DNA of 64,000 nucleotides from Candidatus Nitrosotenuis cloacae (lineage in GTDB: Archaea > Thermoproteota > Nitrososphaeria > Nitrososphaerales > Nitrosopumilaceae), in the NCBI RefSeq assembly GCF_026768455.1, contig NZ_JAPPVQ010000006.1:104314-168313 (forward strand), read 5' to 3'. Positions 18,208 through 24,738 of the stretch are shown here, piece by piece; the stretch's first letter is position 1, and every line of letters begins with the position of its first letter. Position numbers and translations under genes: made by a program. The notes under the pieces are model-generated. The model worked only from the letters and a program-made list of their open reading frames with translations, did no database searches and was not told the DNA's origin.

Positions 18208-19071
18208 TTGGACAAATCAAAAGTATTTGCAGAAGCCCGTCGCGCTGCGTGGCTTTCGGTCTGGACGTTATTTGGAATAGGCATAGCTGAAGTCACGATA
18301 TCGATATACACAGGAAGCCTGACCCTGTTTGCGGACGGTCTTGACTCCATGGCAGATTCCTTGGTGTCGTTTATAGTCTGGTTTGGAATCAGAATGCTGC
18401 ACAAGCCAAAAAGCAGACTCTTCCACTTTGGCTATGCAAAAATAGAAAGCTTTGCGGCATTTGTGGCGGCAATAATTATTGCGATACTTGGGATCTTCAT
18501 CATTTATCATGCGTACGAGAGAATCATACACCCAACTGAGACTACGCATCCTGAAATTACAATGATTACACTGCTTGCGGCGGGCTGCGTCTCGTTGCAC
18601 CGCGCATTCAGAGTAAGAAAGATTGCCAAAAAACACAACCTCATATCACTTAACCTAGATGCAAAAAACTCCATAAAAGACGGCTCTGCATCATTTGTCG
18701 GATTCGCAAGCGTCCTTGCAGGATATTTCGGTGTTCCCTACATGGACTCGATAGGCGGTATCATAATAGCAATTTACATATTCTTTATGGCGTATACTGC
18801 AATTCGGGAATCTGCACTAGTACTGCTTGACGCAATAAAAAATCCGGAACTACAAGACGGTATAACAAAGTTTGTCGAAGAGAAATTTCAGATTAATGTA
18901 AACGATGTGCTGCTCAGGCCAATGGGACATGCATTGTCGATTCAGGTCCACATCCTACTTGACAGGAACATGACGCTTGACAAGGTAGATGTCATAGTAA
19001 ACACAATGCAGAAGGCAATCGCAGAAAAATTTGAAGCAGAAGAGATACTCATAATCCCGGAACCAAAATAG
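18208..19071 (+). CDS. Cation diffusion facilitator (CDF) transporter
   Basis: 287 residues from a TTG, with six predicted membrane segments and a cytosolic C-terminal ferredoxin-like domain. Helix 2 carries LFADGLDSMADSLVSF, giving the D-x3-D half of transport site A. Helix 5 carries LDAKNSIKDGSAS, where the His of the usual H-x3-D is Asn, so the site would be DD/ND rather than the zinc-type DD/HD. That suggests manganese, iron or another metal, by inference. It exports divalent cations by proton exchange. It stands alone, with no metal-regulator gene nearby. Confidence 0.9.
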   Translation: MDKSKVFAEARRAAWLSVWTLFGIGIAEVTISIYTGSLTLFADGLDSMADSLVSFIVWFGIRMLHKPKSRLFHFGYAKIESFAAFVAAIIIAILGIFIIYHAYERIIHPTETTHPEITMITLLAAGCVSLHRAFRVRKIAKKHNLISLNLDAKNSIKDGSASFVGFASVLAGYFGVPYMDSIGGIIIAIYIFFMAYTAIRESALVLLDAIKNPELQDGITKFVEEKFQINVNDVLLRPMGHALSIQVHILLDRNMTLDKVDVIVNTMQKAIAEKFEAEEILIIPEPK

Positions 19072-19122
19072 TTAAAATCAGATACTATTGCGATCTGTAA
19101 TGAATAAAAAATCATCCGGATT

Positions 19123-19572
19123 CTAATAGAATCCTAGGATGAATTTGTATCGCATTATCTCTGGCCAGCTACTTCCATTCAATTTTCCTTGCTTTGAATC
19201 AAGTATTTTTTGTGCCGCTTCGTGCGTCTGAGTGATCTTGTATCCCATAGTGTTACCATTCTTTGCTTTCATTACTGCGCCATAGTGGGAACATTCTCCT
19301 TTTGGAATTACCTTGTGTACTCCCTGATACAGTATCTCTGTGTCTGAACTAAGGACAACTTCTGCAATTGCTAGGCTGTGATCGTCTGCACATACTTTGA
19401 TCAGGTACTTCCACCAAGTGGATTTTCCAGGCATGGGTTCAACAATCCTTTCTTTTACATACTTGAAATTAGATTGATTAGCCTCATAACTCACAGCCTC
19501 TATCTGCTGATTTGCTGTAAAGACGCTCGTAAATAATGCCGCAAAAAGCCCTATTGCTACTATTTTTTTCAT
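19123..19572 (-). CDS. Small secreted protein
   Basis: 149 residues with a signal peptide (MKKIVAIGLFAALFTSVFTA, cleavage near QIEA). The mature part is a beta-rich domain with two Cys (KVCADDH, GECSHYGAV) that could form a disulfide; WWKYLIKVCADDHSLAIAEV and VHKVIPKGECSHYGAVMKAK look like the core strands. No known domain recognised. Its ATG overlaps the stop of the upstream zinc-ribbon gene, with GAGGTGAAA before it, so the pair is translationally coupled. It belongs to the AT-rich island. Confidence 0.7.
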   Translation of the reverse strand: MKKIVAIGLFAALFTSVFTANQQIEAVSYEANQSNFKYVKERIVEPMPGKSTWWKYLIKVCADDHSLAIAEVVLSSDTEILYQGVHKVIPKGECSHYGAVMKAKNGNTMGYKITQTHEAAQKILDSKQGKLNGSSWPEIMRYKFILGFY

Positions 19573-19769
19573 TAGATTTTCACCTCCATACGATTTGAGT
19601 TTGTCAAATGATTGTCATCCACTAAGCTCCTGCACATCGCATGTGAAGTCCTGATCTCAAAGTTACAGTTTTGACACGATCTAACTACTGACCTCTTGCA
19701 CACAATACATGATGCCAACTGAATTAACGCGCCGTCACAATAATCGCATGCGTATAACAATCGCTTCAT
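19572..19769 (-). CDS. Cys-rich zinc-ribbon protein 1
   Basis: 65 residues from the ATG at 19769: MKRLLYACDYCDGALIQLAS, then CIVCKRSVVRSCQNC and HAMC. The frame is open back to an ATG at 19913 (MPQTVSYCLIINCS...), but the shorter form matches the 64-residue paralog at 20767-20961 in length and cysteine spacing (C-x2-C, C-x2-C, C-x2-C, H-x3-C). It likely binds two zinc ions. The stop overlaps the next gene's start. The longer form remains possible because the 19913 ATG lies at a predicted leaderless promoter. Confidence 0.6.
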   Translation of the reverse strand: MKRLLYACDYCDGALIQLASCIVCKRSVVRSCQNCNFEIRTSHAMCRSLVDDNHLTNSNRMEVKI

Positions 19770-19905
19770 CACATTTTGATATTCATTTAGCGTGGAACCA
19801 AAGGAATGTGAGTAAACCGATTGACAACTTCCGGTTTCTTTTCCAATATCTTTGTAATTCATACTATGTAAACTACAATTTATTATTAGACAATAGCTAA
19901 CCGTT

Positions 19906-19918
19906 TGCGGCATGCCTT
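19906..19918 (-). repeat. Island promoter element, copy D
   Basis: The 13-mer TGCGGCATGCCTT (plus strand) is shared with copies A-C. It reads AAGGCATGCCGCA toward the zinc-ribbon 1 gene. A TATA-like TGTATTAATT lies about 17 bp upstream (about 19926-19935), so the palindrome GGCATGCC falls between the TATA box and the predicted transcription start. Confidence 0.6.
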
Positions 19919-19965
19919 TGACTCAATTAATACAAACAAATCCTATACTGTAGTTGCAATACAAT

Positions 19966-20565
19966 CTACATCAGTTGTAGTTTCTTCAATTTGAGAGCTC
20001 TTTCTTGATCAAAGCTCTTTACATATTCGATTTGTATACTGGATGGAGATTTTGCGTTTATCTCGGCTCTAAATAGAGTACACTTTCCACTTTGTAATGC
20101 TGTATTTGAGTATCCTACATATCTGTCTCCATCAGATCTGATCAAAAATTGTGAGCCCTGCATTGCTTTGTTTGAGCACACTTCAAATTTTACAATGTGT
20201 TTTAGCTTTCCTATTGGAGATTTTCCAAGTATGTTTACATTCACCTGCGTAGATTCCGATTGTTGTTCTTTTACATGTAATGAGTCAAAGTACTTGTCCA
20301 CTTTGCCTTTTCCAACAAAATTCCAGTGAGGATTCTTGTACAGTTTTATGCAATCTATGATGTTGGTCCTTTTATCGTATTTTTCTCTGAATTTTGTTTC
20401 TCCAATTTCTTTGTATATGTCGTATAGTATTATGCAGTTTTGCTGTTCCAGCCTTGTTTTTTGCTGGCCAAAAGCATCCTGGTTAAACAACACAGAAAAC
20501 ATCACCATGGCACTGACTGTTATCATGACTATACAGTTTCTTGAAATTACGCCTGAGAGTACCAT
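19966..20565 (-). CDS. Secreted protein, function unknown
   Basis: 199 residues with an N-terminal signal peptide (CIVMITVSAMVMFSVLFNQDAFGQ). The mature protein has a helical first half (CIILYDIYKEIGETKFREKY, with a second Cys in NIIDCIKLY) and a beta-rich second half with C-x-n-C (FEVCSNKAMQ, SGKCTLFRAEI). The two halves' Cys could pair. No family recognised. GAGGT lies four bases before the ATG. Promoter element copy A lies about 170 bp upstream in the same orientation. Confidence 0.65.
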   Translation of the reverse strand: MVLSGVISRNCIVMITVSAMVMFSVLFNQDAFGQQKTRLEQQNCIILYDIYKEIGETKFREKYDKRTNIIDCIKLYKNPHWNFVGKGKVDKYFDSLHVKEQQSESTQVNVNILGKSPIGKLKHIVKFEVCSNKAMQGSQFLIRSDGDRYVGYSNTALQSGKCTLFRAEINAKSPSSIQIEYVKSFDQERALKLKKLQLM

Positions 20566-20571
20566 TTTACC

Positions 20572-20748
20572 TCAAAAAAAAGTGGAACACAAACCATTGA
20601 TAGTCGATGATTTCCAGATACTTAACGAAGGTAGGATTGAAGACACATTCGTTTCGGAATCGGGCATGTCTGGGGGAATTGTCCGGTTTGTGTTCACAAT
20701 TTCGTTACTTGATGATGTTATTAGTGCATAATTGCTGATCTGCGGCAT
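20572..20748 (-). CDS. Possible leader reading frame downstream of element A
   Basis: A 58-codon frame starts at the ATG inside GGCATGCC of copy A (MPQISNYALITSSSNEIVNT...) and ends at a TGA that overlaps the Shine-Dalgarno of the secreted-protein gene at 20565. The first residues resemble those opened by copy D (MPQTVSYCLI), while copies B and C read MPQISNK then stop. The composition is Ser/Thr-rich without a clear domain. It may be untranslated 5' leader. Confidence 0.25.
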   Translation of the reverse strand: MPQISNYALITSSSNEIVNTNRTIPPDMPDSETNVSSILPSLSIWKSSTINGLCSTFF

Positions 20749-20753
20749 GCCTT
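20732..20753 (-). repeat. Island promoter element, copy A
   Basis: The full 22-bp core (plus strand TTGCTGATCTGCGGCATGCC then TT) is identical to copies B and C. On the minus strand it reads toward the secreted-protein gene at 20565. The TATA-like GTTTAATTC at about 20765-20772 is roughly 20 bp upstream of the palindrome centre. Confidence 0.75.
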
Positions 20754-20766
20754 CCTGTATGATGAA

Positions 20767-20961
20767 TTAAACAAACTGTTCCATCTTCCTTGTACTGATC
20801 ATCTGAATGAACTCGAGATCATAAAAGCACGAGTAATGAAAATGTTCCAAGGTCTTATGGCCGCACTTGATGCATATCCTCTGTATGTCTTTTCTGCATT
20901 GCGAGCACAACGCACACACCATTTGTCTATTTCCACACTTTCTACAATGTTCGTCAGGCAT
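20767..20961 (-). CDS. Cys-rich zinc-ribbon protein 2
   Basis: 64 residues: MPDEHCRKCGNRQMVCALCS, then QCRKDIQRICIKCGHKTLEHFHYSC and a tail EFIQMISTRKMEQFV. Cysteines follow C-x2-C, C-x2-C-x2-C, C-x2-C, H-x3-C and line up with zinc-ribbon protein 1 (C..C / CxxCKRS / RSCQNC / H-x3-C). Probably a small two-zinc protein in protein or nucleic-acid recognition. Element copy E lies upstream in the same orientation. The two paralogs flank a secreted-protein gene. Confidence 0.7.
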   Translation of the reverse strand: MPDEHCRKCGNRQMVCALCSQCRKDIQRICIKCGHKTLEHFHYSCFYDLEFIQMISTRKMEQFV

Positions 20962-21014
20962 TTCTTTTCAATATCATATCGTGATAACATTATAAAATAA
21001 CAGGTGCTACACTA

Positions 21015-21025
21015 CGGCATGCCTT
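21015..21025. repeat. Island promoter element, copy E (short)
   Basis: CGGCATGCCTT, the shortest copy. On the minus strand it reads AAGGCATGCCG toward zinc-ribbon 2, about 55 bp away, with TATA-like TAAATAATTATAG upstream. On the plus strand its ATG is the likely leaderless start of the gene at 21019. A single site may therefore serve both directions. Confidence 0.5.
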
Positions 21026-21864
21026 CTATAATTATTTACGGTAATATGCAATCATACAAAACATACATTCTCCCAAAAGCAAAGAAACTTTTTGGAAGTT
21101 ACTCGTTTAGAAGAAAATCAACAATAAAACATCACAAAAATGTCCAAAAAATGCTGGAAATTCTTGCACTAAATGGCCCACTGACCACATGGGGAATGGC
21201 AAAGGTGGATTACCAAAATGACATTTCTGGAATAAGGACAAAGGAAAAAGACTACCGAAGATTGCTTAAGGGAAGAAAAGATCGTGGAAAACACTCTCCG
21301 GGAGTTTTAGATGTGGGACTGGTAGTTGTTGATGGAAAGAACTACGAAAGAGGTCCATCTGATATATACCGACTATCGTTGCATGGGATATTGTACTGCT
21401 TGGATGTATTGGATCTGACAAACAAAGAAATCGATGTAATGGCCAGCAAGTATTCCGACGTACTTCCGTGGCTGTTTGGTAGGTGGAACCATATAAAATC
21501 CGTAATAGGTAACGATGTCTACCGCCTAAAGACACTGGCCGGAGGAATCTTTGTTGACAACATTCAGGTAACAAAAATGACAAAATTCCCGGTATTTGAA
21601 CTACTGACATATCTTTCGATAAAATACCAGAACAATTTTGAATCAATCAAGGAAAATGATCTCTCTGATCAGATCTCGTGTTGGTTCTATACTCACCTCT
21701 TACTACCAACAGGTATGAAGGCCGACACAGGCTCAACATCTGCGGTCAAAAAAATCATGGATGGTGATAAGCCTCTAAAAAAATGGTATGATACTTTCTT
21801 AAATGAGGCAATCAAGTTTTATGACAATAGATTTCAAACTATAAAGAAAATGGAAAGGATCTAA
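21019..21864 (+). CDS. Thaumarchaeal protein with predicted winged-helix region
   Basis: 281 residues from the ATG at 21019 (MPSIIIYGNMQSYKTYILPK). A GTG 15 bases earlier is in frame, but ATTATAAAATAA (20988-20999) is about 26 bp before the ATG, fitting a leaderless start. VQKMLEILALNGPLTTWGMAKVDY looks like the opening helices of a winged helix; SDIYRLSLHGILYCLDVLDL looks like its wing and last helix. The C-terminal 150 residues are helical (EIDVMASKYSDVLPWLFGRW). A DNA-binding regulator of the island is an attractive inference, not shown. Confidence 0.6.
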   Translation: MPSIIIYGNMQSYKTYILPKAKKLFGSYSFRRKSTIKHHKNVQKMLEILALNGPLTTWGMAKVDYQNDISGIRTKEKDYRRLLKGRKDRGKHSPGVLDVGLVVVDGKNYERGPSDIYRLSLHGILYCLDVLDLTNKEIDVMASKYSDVLPWLFGRWNHIKSVIGNDVYRLKTLAGGIFVDNIQVTKMTKFPVFELLTYLSIKYQNNFESIKENDLSDQISCWFYTHLLLPTGMKADTGSTSAVKKIMDGDKPLKKWYDTFLNEAIKFYDNRFQTIKKMERI

Positions 21865-21866
21865 AT

Positions 21867-22229
21867 CTAATACTTGTTGATCAGCATCTCTATAGCGTCA
21901 AATGAATATGGCTTGTTAAGAGCATCTAACAATCCCATACTTTTAGCTTTCAGAAATTTGCGCTCATCCTGATTGTATGCGGTCATCAACACCACTTTTG
22001 CATGAGCATCCAACTGTTTTATTTTGAAAAATGCGTCATAACCATCCATCTTTGGCATTCTAATGTCGAGAAACGTGATATTTGGCTTGATATCCATGTA
22101 CTTTACAATGGCCTCATCACCGTCTTTTGCGGTAAAAACATCATGCCCCATACTCTTTACCATAAATGCAGTGTTCTCTAAAAGATCAACATCATCATCT
22201 ACGATCAAAACGGTCTTCTGCTGAGACAT
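21867..22229 (-). CDS. Receiver-only response regulator (CheY-like)
   Basis: 120 residues, one complete receiver domain: acidic pair in LIVDDDVDLL, phospho-acceptor Asp in TFLDIRMPKMDG, conserved Thr in VVLMTAYN and Lys in LNKPYSFDA. There is no output domain, so it must act through a protein partner. It lies 38 bp downstream of the histidine kinase gene on the same strand and is surely its partner. The C-terminus ends at helix 5. Its stop lies 2 bp from the convergent winged-helix gene. Confidence 0.92.
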   Translation of the reverse strand: MSQQKTVLIVDDDVDLLENTAFMVKSMGHDVFTAKDGDEAIVKYMDIKPNITFLDIRMPKMDGYDAFFKIKQLDAHAKVVLMTAYNQDERKFLKAKSMGLLDALNKPYSFDAIEMLINKY

Positions 22230-22267
22230 CTATTCACTGGAACTCGAGGTCATAAAAAAAACTTGCT

Positions 22268-24130
22268 TCAGATTGTTTCATTAGTTCTAAGATCACGTGG
22301 TATGAACACTGAAAATATCGTAGGGTCATTCTTGAAAGTAATTGTCCCACCGTGTTGCTCTATGATGTTTTTACAACTGGCCAATCCAAGACCAGTTCCT
22401 TGTTGCTTTGTAGTAACAAGCGGCTTGAACATGTCTGCTGCAATGGATTCAGGCACACCCTGTCCTGAATCTTGAATTTCTACCATAACGTTGTTGTCTC
22501 TGATTCTAATCCTGATGGTTATTGTCCCACCGTCGTTTCCTATTGCCTGTACGGAGTTTAGGATCAAATTGATGAACACTATCTCCATTTTTCTCTCATC
22601 ACAGTTAATCTGAGCGTCACTACCATCAAACTCAATTGTGATATTTTTTGGTACATTGACTGACTGAATTGCCGACTGTATGATCGATTTGATCATCATC
22701 GGTTTGACATCTAATGGCGTTACTCTTACATAGTTTAGGACATCTTCTATCTGGTGTGATATTCTGGATATGGCTCGCTCGGTTCTCTTCATCACGTCCT
22801 GCATGTCTTTGCTTGGGCCCAATGAGCGTTTGATTATATCTATGCCACTTCTGATTGTACCAAGGGGGTTTTTCATGTCATGAGCCATGCTTGCGGCGAG
22901 CTCTCCAATGGCCGTGAGCCTCTCGTTTTTAATTTTGATGTTGGCTTCGGCTAATTTTTTTTCGGTCTCTAGTAATTTCTTCAATGATATCTCCATCTTG
23001 TTGAAGGAGTCCACAATTGCATTAATTTCTGTAATCTTGCTCTTCTGCATTGTCGTATTGAAATCACCCTGCCCCAATTTGGTAGTGAGCTTGGACATCT
23101 TCTTTAGTGGATTTGTCACAAAATACGATAGAATCAGGCTTAGCGCCACCGCCGTCACAACTCCAATAACTGAAGATATTAGTATGCTAGTTCGCAGATC
23201 ATTAAAATCGTCAAGTATAACTGACTGATCCTGTTCTATTATTGCAATCCAGTCAAATCCCTTAAAGTCCTTAAATCCGATTGATCTTACATAAGAGACC
23301 AAAAATGAATGATCCCCATCTGTGATCTCTATCGTATTGCTATGATCTGTAAGATGCGAAAAGTATTGCTTTGAATTTCCAGGATAATAATTGCCATTTT
23401 CAAAAATGATCTGTCCATCGTCATTTAACAAAACTACATTCTTTTTTGATTCTCGCAGAATATCCACATCATTAACAAAATCATGAAGCAGATCTTCCAT
23501 AGTTATCAAAATTCGCATTGAACCAATGAAATTGTCAGACTCATCCAGAATTGGATATGCCAAAGTAAGGGCATAATCGTTGTAGTCTTCCTGATATTCT
23601 ATATTGCCAATGTATACCTGTTTGTTCTTTGTAACCTGCCACCACGCTTCGTCGTTTTGTAAATAATCTGACGTTCCTGCTCCCAATGCTATGTTGGCCC
23701 CATACATATTTGTGACAAAGAGCTCGCTTACGACGTCATAGTTGTACTCATTTTTGTAGAGATTTACTATCTCACGCAGATCTGACGAAAGCTTCGAGCT
23801 CTGTGCTTCTTGTAGAAACGGAATTTTTTTCCCGGTACTGTTTGGCGTTCTTGTCTGAATAGACTGTACATCAACATCGCTAAACTGCTTGTTTGACTTG
23901 ATCACCTCTTCATGGATCTGCCTGACCTGTGCGATGTTGTTAAAGTTAGAAATCCTGCCATCAATATATCTATCTAGATCCTTCATGATGTTTGTAACTT
24001 GGGCTTGATTTCTTAGTGACGCAGATTTTTTTGCCTCATTTATTGCAAATTCATATGTAAAATACGTGTGAAGCGTATAAGTCATGATTAGTATTGTAAT
24101 CGAAATGAATAACAAATACGAAATTTTCAA
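22268..24130 (-). CDS. Membrane sensor histidine kinase (Cache-HAMP-HisKA-HATPase)
   Basis: 620 residues: TM1 (ISYLLFISITILIMTYTLHT), an extracytoplasmic sensor of about 250 residues with double-Cache features (YQEDYNDYALTLAYPILDES..., FKGFDWIAIIEQDQSVILDD), TM2 (ILISSVIGVVTAVALSLILS), HAMP (NPLKKMSKLTTKLGQGDFN), HisKA with the H-box in SMAHDMKNPLGTIRSG, and HATPase_c with N-box NLILNSVQAIG, G1 DSGQGVP and G2 GTGLGLASCK. It senses an external small molecule and phosphorylates the downstream receiver. Element copy B lies upstream but points away from it. Confidence 0.95.
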   Translation of the reverse strand: MKISYLLFISITILIMTYTLHTYFTYEFAINEAKKSASLRNQAQVTNIMKDLDRYIDGRISNFNNIAQVRQIHEEVIKSNKQFSDVDVQSIQTRTPNSTGKKIPFLQEAQSSKLSSDLREIVNLYKNEYNYDVVSELFVTNMYGANIALGAGTSDYLQNDEAWWQVTKNKQVYIGNIEYQEDYNDYALTLAYPILDESDNFIGSMRILITMEDLLHDFVNDVDILRESKKNVVLLNDDGQIIFENGNYYPGNSKQYFSHLTDHSNTIEITDGDHSFLVSYVRSIGFKDFKGFDWIAIIEQDQSVILDDFNDLRTSILISSVIGVVTAVALSLILSYFVTNPLKKMSKLTTKLGQGDFNTTMQKSKITEINAIVDSFNKMEISLKKLLETEKKLAEANIKIKNERLTAIGELAASMAHDMKNPLGTIRSGIDIIKRSLGPSKDMQDVMKRTERAISRISHQIEDVLNYVRVTPLDVKPMMIKSIIQSAIQSVNVPKNITIEFDGSDAQINCDERKMEIVFINLILNSVQAIGNDGGTITIRIRIRDNNVMVEIQDSGQGVPESIAADMFKPLVTTKQQGTGLGLASCKNIIEQHGGTITFKNDPTIFSVFIPRDLRTNETI

Positions 24131-24173
24131 TTTATTTGATAAGTTGCAATCCGATTTAAACTCTAGGCTAAAA

Positions 24174-24195
24174 AAGGCATGCCGCAGATCAGCAA
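24174..24195 (+). repeat. Island promoter element, copy B
   Basis: The reverse complement of copies A and C on the plus strand, 22 of 22 identical, reading AAGGCATGCCGCAGATCAGC then AA. Similarity to copy C continues for about 20 bases (AATAAGTGATTAATAATAAT against AATAAATGACTAAT). The TATA-like TTTAAA at 24155-24160 lies about 22 bp before the palindrome centre. It points toward the small genes at 24236-24423. Confidence 0.75.
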
Positions 24196-24235
24196 TAAGT
24201 GATTAATAATAATTTGAAGTACATGAACTGTCGTC

Positions 24236-24331
24236 ATGGAGAAACTCGATGCGAAAAACTGCATTCATTTTGGAGATGATTGGATCATTCCTCCAATCAT
24301 CTCCATATATGTGCCTAAAACGGATCAGTGA
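24236..24331 (+). CDS. Possible microprotein (31 aa)
   Basis: ATG to TGA, MEKLDAKNCIHFGDDWIIPP..., 31 residues. Its TGA overlaps the GTG start of the zinc-finger gene as GTGA, which would allow translational coupling. However, a perfect stem-loop lies inside it and no family is recognised, so it may be leader RNA rather than a gene. Confidence 0.3.
   Translation: MEKLDAKNCIHFGDDWIIPPIISIYVPKTDQ
24272..24304. repeat. Perfect 12-bp stem-loop
   Basis: GGAGATGATTGG (24272-24283) and CCAATCATCTCC (24293-24304) are exact reverse complements with a 9-base loop; the flanking T/A extends it to 13 bp. The right arm runs into TCCATATATG, the probable TATA box of the zinc-finger gene at 24328. It could be an operator, or an RNA hairpin in the transcript from element B. 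Confidence 0.7.
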
Positions 24332-24423
24332 TATCTCTGAGATGCAAGCACTGCGGCAAGGAATTTGAAAATCGACGATCAGACTTTTGTTCACTTGAAT
24401 GTGCCAGTGAATTTACAAACTAA
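24328..24423 (+). CDS. Zinc-finger microprotein (31 aa)
   Basis: 31 residues from a GTG: MISLRCKHCGKEFENRRSDF, then CSLECASEFTN. C-x2-C ... C-x3-C, the same pattern as the 40-residue protein at 9012-9134 (RCKTCGK ... YCSIEC). TATATG about 22 bp upstream fits a leaderless GTG start; an in-frame stop just before rules out a longer form. Function unknown. Confidence 0.6.
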   Translation: MISLRCKHCGKEFENRRSDFCSLECASEFTN

Positions 24424-24453
24424 AAACTAAAAAATTATGTCTGCAGCAGACTC

Positions 24454-24663
24454 TCATTTTTTGCCTATCTTTATTGCTTTAATGACTGCATTTTGATCTT
24501 TATGTGCCATCAAACCCTTGTGAGCCTTGTCTGAGTCTTTGATTTTATTCTTCTTCTTTGCTTTTGCAGCGTCCGCTTCCTCAAATCCTGTATTGGTGTA
24601 AACAGCTGCAAACAGCAATACCGTTACAATACCTAATACGAACGCTTTGCAACTAGTATTCAT
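24454..24663 (-). CDS. Small secreted Lys-rich protein
   Basis: 69 residues: signal peptide MNTSCKAFVLGIVTVLLFAA ending near the small residues before EEADAAKAK, then a 40-residue basic tail (KKKNKIKDSDKAHKGLMAHK). In composition it resembles the Lys-rich secreted protein at 10918-11304. A Cys just before the hydrophobic stretch is not in lipobox context. Element copy C lies 36 bp upstream, in the same orientation. Function unknown. Confidence 0.6.
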   Translation of the reverse strand: MNTSCKAFVLGIVTVLLFAAVYTNTGFEEADAAKAKKKNKIKDSDKAHKGLMAHKDQNAVIKAIKIGKK

Positions 24664-24698
24664 TACTGCTGTACCAACTGCAAATTATTAGTCATTTA

Positions 24699-24720
24699 TT
24701 GCTGATCTGCGGCATGCCTT
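24699..24720 (-). repeat. Island promoter element, copy C
   Basis: Identical over 22 bp to copies A and B. On the minus strand it reads AAGGCATGCCGCAGATCAGC toward the 69-residue secreted protein. It lies between that gene and the stop of the CFI-box protein gene; TATA-like GATATTTGTATG is about 17 bp upstream of the palindrome. Confidence 0.75.
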
Positions 24721-24738
24721 AAACATACAAATATCAAA

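Noticed and set aside
20336..20731. 131-codon plus-strand frame over the secreted-protein gene and its upstream gap
   Set aside because: Most of it is antisense to a signal-peptide protein with a good ribosome-binding site; composition is antisense-like.
24203..24394. 63-codon minus-strand frame
   Set aside because: Antisense to the zinc-finger microprotein, whose Cys pattern and TATA box are more convincing.
19906..24720. Element copies as transposon ends or attachment sites
   Set aside because: No transposase or integrase between any pair, no target duplication seen, and each copy sits at a promoter facing a gene.
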